Source: Pholiota molesta (lineage: Eukaryota; Basidiomycota; Agaricomycetes; Agaricales; Strophariaceae). Taken from it: a stretch of DNA of 64,000 nt. Below, in pieces: positions 45,828-55,445 of this stretch (positions within the stretch are counted from its first letter, which is position 1; each line of letters begins with the position of its first letter). The notes under the pieces are model-generated. The model was not told where the DNA came from and made no database searches. It worked only from the letters and a program-made list of their open reading frames with translations. The stretch covers positions 21,765 through 85,764 of the forward strand of contig JACGCK010000190.1 in NCBI GenBank assembly GCA_014925825.1, given 5' to 3'. The position numbers and the translations under genes were made by a program.

Positions 45828-46770
45828 CAGCAGCGCTTCGATGAGATGGGCAACCCTTATGATCATGGACATCAAACGCGCTGTGCCCCACATTAACTGC
45901 TCAAGGATCCTTTTTTCCATGTAGTGACTGTTTCTGGGGACAGTGTAAATCAACTATTTAGCGCCGGTCATGGGCGCTTTCCAGCTCGCGCATATGTCGC
46001 AACTGTCTACTTCTATAAATTCTACGTGCCGTCGATGTTTTTTATTTATTTTTATTTTTATTTTTATTTTTTCTTATAGGCGTGTACGCGCTTGGAAGGA
46101 TTGGACTACTCGGATACTGTATGAGCGCTACGATGTAGCGTTGAGGTTTAACAGCAGCGCTTCGATGAGGTGGGAAACGCTTATGATCACGAAAGTCAAA
46201 AGTGGAGTGCCCCACATTAATCGCGCCGGGATCCTTTCTTTCAGGTAGTGACTGTTTCTAAGGACGGTGTAAATCAAATATTTAGCGCTAGTTGTGGGCG
46301 CTTCCCAGTATGTCGCAACTGTCTGCTTCTATAAATTCTACGTCCTTCGATGTTTTTTTATTTTTCGCTTATAAGCGTGGACGCACTTGGAAGGAATTAT
46401 TGGACTACTCGAATACGGTATGAGCGCTACGATGTACATAACGTTGAGGTTTTACAGCAGCGCTTCGAGGAGACGATCCAGGGCAACGCTTATGAAAATC
46501 ATCAGCGTCAAGACTTGAGTGCCCCACGTAAACCGCTCGGGAGTCTTTGCTTTGAGGTAGGTGATGCCCTTGTAGCGACTGTTTCTGGGGACGGGTGTAG
46601 ACGTATCCGTTCCGATTTTCAGTAAATCGAATATTTGTCAAATATTTAGCGCCGGTCGTGGGCGCTTCCCAGCTCTCGCGTATGTCGTAAATGTCTACGT
46701 GCCATCGATGTATTTTGGTCTATGACGGTGTACATGTCTTGACTCCGAATCTGGGGCTACTCGAGTACTG
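45828..46770 (+). repeat. Three tandem copies of a repeat of about 310 bp
   Basis: Units begin near 45828, 46152 and 46455 with CAGCAGCGCTTCGA(T/G)GAG. Each then shows GAGTGCCCCAC or similar, GTGACTGTTTCT or GCGACTGTTTCT, AATATTTAGCGC, GGGCGCTT(T/C)CCAG, TATGTCG and CTACGTGCC(G/A)TCGATG. The first two copies also share CTTCTATAAATTCTACGT. The third unit has a 30-40 nt insertion around 46600. Units differ by many substitutions, so the array is old. No coding potential is shared. Confidence 0.8.
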
Positions 46771-48388
46771 TATTACTTACTTATGTCGACTGCTCTTCTG
46801 TGTCATGAAAGCATAAGGAGCCGATTCACGATGATGATGCATGAAGCCAAGGAAGGATCGAGCGTGGATTCTTCCGATATCGATGCCAATGTACTTGACT
46901 CGGGTGCAATTTGGACGACGGAGGCATGTCCACCCGGCGGATCGTAAGCAGCGACTGCCAGCGGCGCAGCAGAGGGTAATGAATACGCTGATACTTTGAT
47001 CGAAGCAGAAGCAAAGGAGAGGTCTGCTGCTAAAATGAACTACGCACCCTCGACGCTAAGTGCTATGTACGTGCAGCAGCAGCACGATGCAGAGCATTCG
47101 GGGAGATGCCACCCCGCTTGGGTACTTACTGACGAACCCCAATCCTATTTGCGGCAAATGGCACCCCCGATCCTACAGGCCCTGGACGAAGATAGTAACC
47201 CGGACGCCAACGCGGCTCTGCGCAGTAAGTACTAAGTAGGGTGGACTATGCCAAAGGCGGTCGGTGCCACGTTGCGACGTGGCGATGGTCCAGTATTGGC
47301 GGGGTATCCTTCAGACTCCTGGACCTGGGGGAGCCTGGGGGATAAGAATGGCATTTGTCGGATGGCGGATGTACTGATCGCAATGCAGAGTCATGATGTA
47401 GGATGTCAATGGGGGGCTAAATAAGTGAGGGTGCGTTGAATGGGTGCGTGTAGATGGACTCGATATGAGGGTGTGGGGTATGGCGGTGTATATGGGGCGC
47501 GCGCCGCGACAGGCCACGGGGATATGGATCTTAGAAGCGAGCGAGCGACCGGGCGAGGCAGAGTGGCATGGTATACGCACGAATAGGCGTGCGGATATTT
47601 TTGTGGCAGGAATACCGCAGTACGGTTGGCCGGTTGGGTGAGGTCTATGGTCGGTCTCTGCAGTCTGTGACTCGCAGCGATAGCTAGGCGATGGGAACGA
47701 AGAGACAATGCGGGGGTTTATCATAATACCGTCTGCCTTCCTCGCAGTGTGGCTTGGCGTCATCGCGTCACCGCAGACGGAAGCGGATCCGCCTAGGGCC
47801 GGCTGCCGCCCACGCCCGCGGCAGCGTCCACAGGAGAGGGGGGTGGGGAGCGGGGCCGCCGGCCGATCCTGCGGGGTTTGCGGAGCCATTACGCACGAGC
47901 GAGCCAGCTTGTCTGCGCAGGGACCAATGAGGAGGGGGGAGGAAGGGCGGCGCCCCCCTATCGGGCGGTCGGATCTGGACGGCGGGGTGGCCGGGGTCCG
48001 AGGTGGGGAAGGGGCCAGGGGCTCTGGTTTGGCTTGGAGGGCGGGGGGAGGGTTGCTGGCGCAGGGGTATTTTACTTTACCGTCCCGGCTGCCAGCCCGA
48101 TCTTCTGCTCTCCCTCTCCCTCCGCCACACCGCCCACCCCCTGCTCGCTCGTCGTCGTCCACAGCGTGCTCACCCGCTGCGTAGAAGTGCACCCGAGCGC
48201 GGGCGGTTGTTTGCGTACCCCATACCCCACACCTCGACATCCGTCATCGAACCACCCCCCACTCTTGCATTCTTATCGCTCTGGTTCCGCGCATCCATCG
48301 CCGCACAGACCACCAGCACTGCATATATCCCTCTCTCACACCTCTCACCACCACCACACCCACGCACAGACACACTGCAGCGTTCCTG
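46771..48388. other. Upstream region of the bHLH gene
   Basis: No supported gene. 47700-48200 is GC-rich and 48060-48380 is C/T-rich, as in many fungal promoters. The last 60 nt before the ATG (CTCTCTCACACCTCTCACC and CA-rich repeats) look like a transcription start region with a pyrimidine tract. Confidence 0.45.
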
Positions 48389-51300
48389 ATGTCCTTCTTT
48401 TCAAACACGACGTACAAGCCTCAGATACGGCAGGAGGGCTTTTCGCCAACGCCTGCGACGAACACCAACGCCGTGGGCGGTGGCGGGGGCTCAGGCGCCG
48501 GGGGCGGGGGTGCCTCGCCGCTCGACAACGCGGCGGCGGACTCGCCTGGCTCGTCTGGGACAGGCGCATTCAATGATCTTTTCAGCATGCCCGCGCATAC
48601 TTTCCTCGGCGATGGGTGAGTGCGCTTCCTGTTGTTTGCCTTCTGGGCTTTTCGCCTGCCTTGCCCTCTGCTGCAGTTTGCCCCCTTTCTCGTGGTGCTC
48701 ATGCGATTGGCGATTGGGCTCTGCAGGCATTGCGGGGTTTGTGCTGTGCTTCTGTTCTTCTGCTTTGTGTTTCGTTGAGGAGACGATGCTGATGATATGT
48801 TTTGTTTTGTTTCTGCCATTTTCTTCCTGTATGGAATTCGATGTGATGCGATGTGATCTCTCCTTGTGCCATCCACACAATCCCTCCATGATCTGCGCTG
48901 CGCGCCATCTGCGGTTCCGAAATCAAATCTCAATTCACGCCCAAAATCCAACCCCAAAATCTACTCCATGACATCGCGTTCCTTGACCCTGCCCACGCAC
49001 GGCATCTATGCCCTCGGTGGCTTGTAAATCCCACACCCTTCCGCCCACCCGTTCCGTCTCCGCCTCTTCCCTGGTCGCCATCCCGCGGGTCTCTCCATTG
49101 ATGTCGCATTCAATCCGGTATGCACTATACTCTATACGCTATACACCACTGTACCTGCCCCATTCCCTTTGCGCCGCCCTGCACTCCGAATAAACTGCGC
49201 TTCCTGCATGCCGTATGCCGCTGCGTACCGCGCGGTTGCTTATTACATGCGTGCGTCCATGCGTGCGTCCATGTATGTCCTCGGCCGATCGCTTGCCTGC
49301 CTTTCCTTCCCTCGCCTTGCCTTTTTGATTGCCTTGCATTTGTGCCGTTCTTGACTTTCCTTTCCTTGCCTGACGCTTTCGTCTCCCGAATTCTGATGTA
49401 CTCTCGGCGCATGTATGTCTGCTACTTCCTTACTTGGTTACCTTCCCACCCTACTTATCTTCCACATATCTCTTTTACCCACCCGTCTGCTTTACCCCAC
49501 TCATCTTTTTATTTCTTCCGTGCGTGCTTTCATTTTGGTTTTGATTGGCGTTTTCCGCCCTATTCATATACCTTCGTCTGCGTCTGCGCTCCTTTTTAAT
49601 CTTCCGCTGGTTCTTTTTGTTCTCTGCCCTTGCCTTGTGTTCTCTTGAGATACCTTTCTTTACGTTTACCTTTGTTCGTGTCCTTTGGTTCTTTCGTTCT
49701 ACCCATCGGCATCGGCGATGCTGCTCCGTCTCTCCCGACGACCATCCCTCTTCTTCCGTTGCATCTCTCGCGCCCTGCGCTCCCACCACTTCCGCTATCC
49801 CCCTCCCTCTCTTATTCTTATTCTCCCTCCGTCTCTCCCATCACACCACGCACGTCCACCGACGTCGCCGTTCCGCCGCCGCCTAACCCTATCCGACCTC
49901 CGACGCTCCTCACCCAACCACCCACGCTGCTCGCGCACAACAGCACCGCGCACCGCAAATACCCGTCCGCGGGCACCAGCGGGGGCGGCGCGCTGGACTT
50001 TGGCGATGAGCTCGCGTCGCTCATGGGCGATCGGTCGCCGCCGCCTTTGTCCGCGCACTCGAACAACAACCACCCGTATGGGAGCCATGGGTCGGCGCAC
50101 GAGGGCGGCCGGGCGAACGGGGGCGGTATCGGGAATGGTGGCGGGAATGGCGCGGAGGAGAGGTATGGACAGCATACGCATAATATCTTTGATATCTCCG
50201 CGCCGGCGCTTGTCCATCATCATCATCAGCAGCACAATCAACATAGTCAGTACGGCCAGCACGGCCAGCATGGTCAGCATGGTCAACACAACCAGCACGG
50301 CCAGCACAATCAGCATGGTCAACACACCCAGCACGGCCAGCACAACCAGCATCAGCACAACCAGCACCAGGGCTCGCAGCCGTCGAGCGCGGCGTCCGAG
50401 TACCCGGCGCTGCACCACTTCAACTCGACGCTGCCCGCGCTGAACTCGAGCATGCGGTACGAGCCGCACGGGGAGGCCGCGGGCGGCGGTGCGGGCGGGG
50501 GTGCGGGTGGTGGGAGCGTAACTCGGCCTCGCCCGGCGCCGGCGGTGGCGCCCAAAGTCAAAGTACAAGTACAAGTTACTTCGGCCTGCAGAGACACACG
50601 CCGTCGCCGTCGCACGCCGTCCCGGCGCACCACCTGTCGTCCAGTATCTCCGCCGCGCACCTCTCCTCCGTCGCGAGGTCAAGGTCAAGGTCGCGCCCCC
50701 CTCCACCCGCCGGGACAGGGGTAGGGGTGGGGTCGACGAATGGCGGGCCGGCGCGGACGACGAGGGCGAGGCGGACGGGGAGTGTTAGTAGTGTGGGGGT
50801 CAGTGGGGGGACGGGGAGTCCGCCGCCGCCGGGGGCGTTTGGGATGGGTGGGTTGGGGTTGGGTGGTGGGGGATGGGGATGGGTGGGGCGGGGAGGCGCA
50901 TGCGATTGTGATTCCTGGTGGGAGGGCGGGGAGTGTGGGCGGTGGGGGGTGGTTTGGGGGGAGTTCGTGAGTGTTTTTTCTTCTGTTGATTTTGCTCTTT
51001 CTGTGTTCTTGATTTTTAGTTCCTTGTTGAAACCTTGTTGTCTTTTTTCTCTTTCATTTTTTGTGTCTTTCTCCCATGAATCCGCAATCTCACGCTGACC
51101 ATAGCTTCTCCTCCAGCGCATCGGACTACTCTCTCCCAACGCCATCCGATAATAACCATCAGCAACACCACCTATCCCAGCAGCACCAGTACACACCCTT
51201 CTCGCTCTCGTCTCCGACCGATCCCACGCAGATGTCCCTTCCGCCGGTGTCGACGCTGCACATGCCCTCTTCGCCGTATACGCACCACAGCCAGGTGCAC

Positions 51301-52810
51301 GGGCACGGCCACTCGCACTCGCTCTCCCTGTCCGGCGCGCCCAAGAGCCCGATCGACTTTGGCCTCTCCACCGGCGGGCACGCGCTGTCCATCCCCAAGT
51401 CGCCGCTCGGCGGCGGCATGGACTTCTCGCTCGGCGCGTTCGGGGGCGGGCAGCACGGCGGGGCGCGCACTCCAGTCTTGGGCCGTACGGCGGTGGCGGC
51501 GGGGTCGTGTCGTCGCCGCTGCTGCCGATCAACGCGAGCGTGAGCGCGCGGAACGGGACGAACGGGGGCGTCGGGCCGGCCTCGGCTGGCAATGGGATGG
51601 GCGCGTCGATGGGCGCGTTCGCGGCGTCGCCTGTGCTCCCGTCGTCCGTGCCGTCGGCGTCGTCGCCCCTCGCGGGCGGCGCCGCGGCGTCGATGACGTC
51701 GACGATCAATGCGGCTGGGACGACGACGGCGAGCGCCAGTGTCGGTGGTGGGGCGGGTGGGGGAGGTGGGGGGACGGCGGACAAGCAGAGTTTGTTGGCG
51801 AATGAGAAGCGGAGGCGGAGGCGCGAGAGCCATAATGCGGTCGAGCGGAGAAGGCGGGATAATATCAATGAGAAGATCAGCGAGCTCGCGACGCTGATAC
51901 CGGAGTGCATGCTCGACGGCGGCGCGACCACGACCCCCGCTGCGGCAGGTGGGGGTGCGAATGGGAGCGGCGGTAATGGGAGCGGGTCGCCGGCGTCGCC
52001 GGGGCTGCTGGACGGCGCGGAGCCGCTGCTGCCCATCCCGCTGGGCGATAAGGGCGCGCCGAAGGACGCGAAGGACGAGGGCGACGGCGAGAACGGGGTC
52101 GTCAAGGCGAATAAGGGCATGATCCTGCGGAAGAGCGTCGAGTATATCCGGTAAGCTACCCCCCCAGCGCAATAGGCGCGCTCTTGTTTATGCTGACGTC
52201 GTTGGGTGTGTGCGTGGATAGGTACCTCCAGCAGCTGGTGACCGCGCAGGGCGCGCGCAACCGCGAGCTCGAGCAGGAGCTGAAGGCGTACCGCGGGTCC
52301 GTGTCCTCCGGCGGGTCCGACGCGGGCGGCGAGCCCGCCAAGAAACCGGGCCACGCGCGCGACATGTCCGCGGACTCCGACGCGGAGCGCCACCACCACC
52401 ACCACGGGCACAACAGCGCCAACACAGCGCAGCATCTCGCGCTGGACCAGGAGATGATGCTGCACGACGGGGGCGGCGGCGCGGACGGTGGTGGGGGGAT
52501 GGACTTTGCGATGGGCGGCGTGTATGTGAACGGCGTGGGGATGCTGCCGAGCATGCCGGAGGGCGATGATGAGCTGGAGCTGGGGCTCGCGGACGCCGCG
52601 GCGCTCGAGGCGGGCGGCGGGATGGAGGTGGACGGGTCTGCGGGAGGTGGTGGTGGGAAGGGCGAGCTGATGGAGCGCGGGCGGACGCGGGGGGTGCGGC
52701 GGAATGGGGCGGCTGCGAACGGGAATGCGAACGGGGCGTCGCATAATGTGGGTCTGAAGGAGGAGGTGCAGGATGAGGATCTGGGGTTCATGGTGGGCAT
52801 GCAGACGTGA
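48389..52810 (+). CDS. bHLH transcription factor with long low-complexity N-terminal region
   Basis: Starts MSFFSNTTYKPQIRQEGFSP. Exon 1 (48389-48616) splices in phase to 49944 if the GTGAGT donor joins the first AG after a long pyrimidine tract. The middle is Gly/Ser/His/Gln-rich with an HGQ/HNQ run. The DNA-binding domain lies near 51810-52250: basic region RRRESHNAVERRRRDNINEK with the His-Glu-Arg triad that reads CACGTG-type E boxes, helix 1 ISELATLIPE, an unusually long loop of about 60 residues, then NKGMILRKSVEYIRYLQQL as helix 2, split by a 66 nt intron at 52152. A leucine/glutamate heptad-like stretch (NRELEQELKAY) follows. The C-terminus is acidic and Gly-rich, ending EDLGFMVGMQT*. 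Frame breaks near 50520 and 50870-50890, where single bases seem missing, lie in the linker. Confidence 0.88.
48617..49943 (+). other. Putative 1.3 kb first intron of the bHLH gene
   Basis: Begins GTGAGTGCGC and ends in ...GCACAACAG. It is strongly T/C-rich, and AG dinucleotides are rare between about 49650 and 49940. The exon phases match (GG|C). At 1327 nt it is more than 20 times the usual intron size here. Small cryptic exons inside cannot be excluded. Confidence 0.5.
50214..50378 (+). repeat. In-frame His/Gln-rich minisatellite
   Basis: About 12 tandem copies of a 9-12 nt unit of the type CAGCACGGC/CAACAT, coding HGQ, HNQ and HTQ triplets within the bHLH protein. The codon mix (CAC/CAT, CAG/CAA) shows the array is not freshly expanded. 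Confidence 0.8.
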
Positions 52811-54009
52811 GCCAGCCGCGCTGCTACGATCCCCCTCCACCCGCAATCGAAAATCGCAATCGACCCCCAAAAGTCAAAATCAAGCCATGCAGAACGCCCT
52901 GGCGCCCTTCTTTCTATTCCTATTCTCATTATATATCCATTCCTCGACTGCTTTACTAACCCGACGAACGACGAACGACGAATGCACGGACGTCAATGAA
53001 ACAATGAACAACGGACGGACGAACGCCGGACGACGAGACGAACGCATGTACACCTATTCTGTATCTACTAGTCTTTTTCTGCTTTTTCGCCCCGCCCCCC
53101 TCGGCCTCCGCCGCTATGACAGGATGGACGGCCCTGTCGGTACCCACTCTCGTTCGCCGCTTCAGTGTCTACTGATCTACTGCTTGGCATTTCGGCGAAC
53201 TACCGACTTGCTAGCCAGCCACTCGTCACCCACCCATCAACAACCAAAAGGACCTCGGGTCTCCTGCGTTCCTCTCGCATTCGCTGAATGCGCCCCGCCA
53301 CCGGTCGCGTTCGAAGTTCGAAGTTCGAAGGCGAAGTCAAACTTATTACTCCACCGCAAAAAAATTCAAAGAATGCGTTCACGGGGTTGTATTATTATAT
53401 CCATACTGATATCTCTTTTTTCATCTGATTTTCCTCTCTATCTCATCTCTCTACTTATCTTTCCCTTTTTCTCTCTATTTTCTTCTTTTATTGGCAAACA
53501 ACTCGCCCTTCGTGTTTAGTCAGCGTCTTTGGAAGTTACCAATGCAATATCGTTTGTGATACGTTGGCTTTTATCATCCCTGTTATGACTTTTCTTATTA
53601 AACGCGTGCCAAGCTCTGACGTACTTATATTGGAACTCGAAACTGGCTATGCCTTGGCAAATTATCATCGCGTGTATCAAGTATTGTTCGTGGTCATCGA
53701 TCATCGATCGTATCGTACTACGATACGCATCAGGCAATGTCCATCAGCGATCGTTGTGGATTTGCGATGGAAAAACCAGATGTAAGTGCTGTGCAAACTT
53801 GGTTTGCAGCTTGCATAAAGCTAGAACGAAGCCAGCAAAAAGATATATATATAAAGACACAGTGTGACAAGCAGACAAGCGTGGCAGCATCGGGTGGCGA
53901 TTGAGCGCTTCAGCAATTGAAATCGTGCCACTACATTTTGAGCCAGCCATAATCTCACAACCAATTGAGTCCCAACGGATTCTTGACATTCCAAGCCCTA
54001 CAAGCATCC
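52811..54009. other. Intergenic region, bHLH to F-box B
   Basis: About 1.2 kb. It contains a short ACGAACG repeat at 52960-52980, a T-rich stretch at 53400-53510 and a 17 nt palindrome GTATCGTACTACGATAC near 53714. TATATATAAA at 53846-53855, about 155 nt before the next ATG, is a plausible TATA box for F-box gene B. Confidence 0.45.
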
Positions 54010-55445
54010 ATGGAATCAACTACCACGCAACATTATTTCACATATCCCTTGGAACTCGTCGAACTCATCTTCTCCGAGTCGAATAGCGCTGCAGATCCTA
54101 GTGATCTGGCTTCATGGGGACTCGTGGCGAAAGCCTCTACTTTCCTTCCCGAAGGCGTCTTTTCTCCAAAATACGCATCGACCTTGGCCCATCCGGCAAA
54201 AGGGAAACCCAGTCCCGTAATGCCAGGAGACTTCGTGGAATCCTGGAAATCCTATCTGAAAACGTAGCACTCAGAGAGCTCATTCATCACCTCGTCGTCG
54301 AATATCGTTTCTCCGAATACCCGAGGGATGGGCGCGGGGAAGATTCTATCTTCAAACTTGAATCAAGTGACTTTCGTGACATTTTCCCCCTGGTACCGGC
54401 GCTTAGGACGCTAACTATCACCTACCCTCGCGGCGAATCATTCTGCACTTACGACGAAGCTCTGATGTCTGCCTTGGCGGATTTGCGACACTCGTGCCCG
54501 TATCTTCATCGCCTCGAGCTCATAGGACTGCGCGACATTCCCATTGGCTTTATTCTCCAATGGACAAATGTCGTAGATCTGAAGCTTCATCAGGTGGATA
54601 TCGTCATCGAAGGAGGTCCAATGCTCGAGCAATCGACACCAGTTCAGCGCCTTGAGCGATTGTCCTTACGCTTTAATCCGTGGTTAGGCTTTCCCGCGCC
54701 ATTGCAAACGATGGAAGTTGGTCGACTTCAATATCTACAGATATCGATGTCGTCTATAACAATACCAACGTCGTCGCAGCCTATGCTTATACAGATACCG
54801 ATTCAGATGAGTATCATTCATGCGTGGAATTTGATCACAAAGTGTTCTTCCACGTTGAATCATTTGCGTTTGGATTATGTTTTCAGTAAGTGGGATTTCT
54901 GACTCTGCAGGATACAGAAATTCAAATTCAAATTTCTCATAGGCAAGCCTGGTTCATTACCACAGTCTGTTTCGACCATTTCGTTTCCATCTTTGGAAGT
55001 TCTCGAGATTGACGAAGAACTTCACCATGGCCAAAATCCGTTTTTACTACCGTTAGCGCGCTTCCTGACGCCCAACAAAACCGGCGTTTTTAATATTCAA
55101 ACCATTCTCATATCATTTACTGCTTTCGTTCCCGAGCAGATCGTGCTTCATGATGACGAAGGATGGTCAGTGCTTGACTCTGCATTGACAAGCCAGCAAT
55201 ATACAATCAAACAGTATGAATGTCTTTCAAAGCTCGAAATACGTCTCCGCTTTACCCACTACAAGGAGGCAGATAAAGCGAAGGAACAAGAGACCTCTGA
55301 CCTCCTTGAAGGTTGTTCGTCCCGCCTACTTCCGTTGGTGTCTTCCTCTCAATCCATCGATCTCAAATTTTCGATTCTTGTTCGTTATTCAAACGTCACC
55401 TTTACTTGGGACAATCATGCGTCGGATGTTCGGGTCTCCCACTGA
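54010..55445 (+). CDS. F-box-like/leucine-rich protein B
   Basis: Starts MESTTTQHYFTYPLELVELI at 54010. The F-box-like helix (YPLELVELIF) is followed by SWGLVAKA and, after a one-base frame break near 54135, FPSRRRLFSKIRI, the same layout as gene A at 31.8 kb. Leucine-rich segments follow: HHLVVEYRFSEYPR, LVPALRTLTI, PYLHRLELIGLRDIPIGFI, TPVQRLERLSLRFNP. An intron at about 54890-54942 (GTAAGTGGG...CATAG) joins the C-terminal exon FPSLEVLEIDEELHH...CSSRLLPLVSSS, ending VRVSH* at 55445. The likely role is substrate recognition by an SCF ubiquitin ligase, as in the large basidiomycete F-box family. The target is unknown. Confidence 0.68.

Noticed and set aside
47311..48240. 309-codon minus-strand ORF upstream of the bHLH gene
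   Set aside because: Low-complexity Pro/Arg/Ser composition in a GC-rich promoter, no motif, no splice context.
50576..52870. 764-codon minus-strand ORF opposite the bHLH gene
   Set aside because: It is antisense to the bHLH coding exons, whose sense frame carries a clear DNA-binding domain. The minus frame is Pro/Arg/Ala low complexity as expected of a GC-rich shadow.
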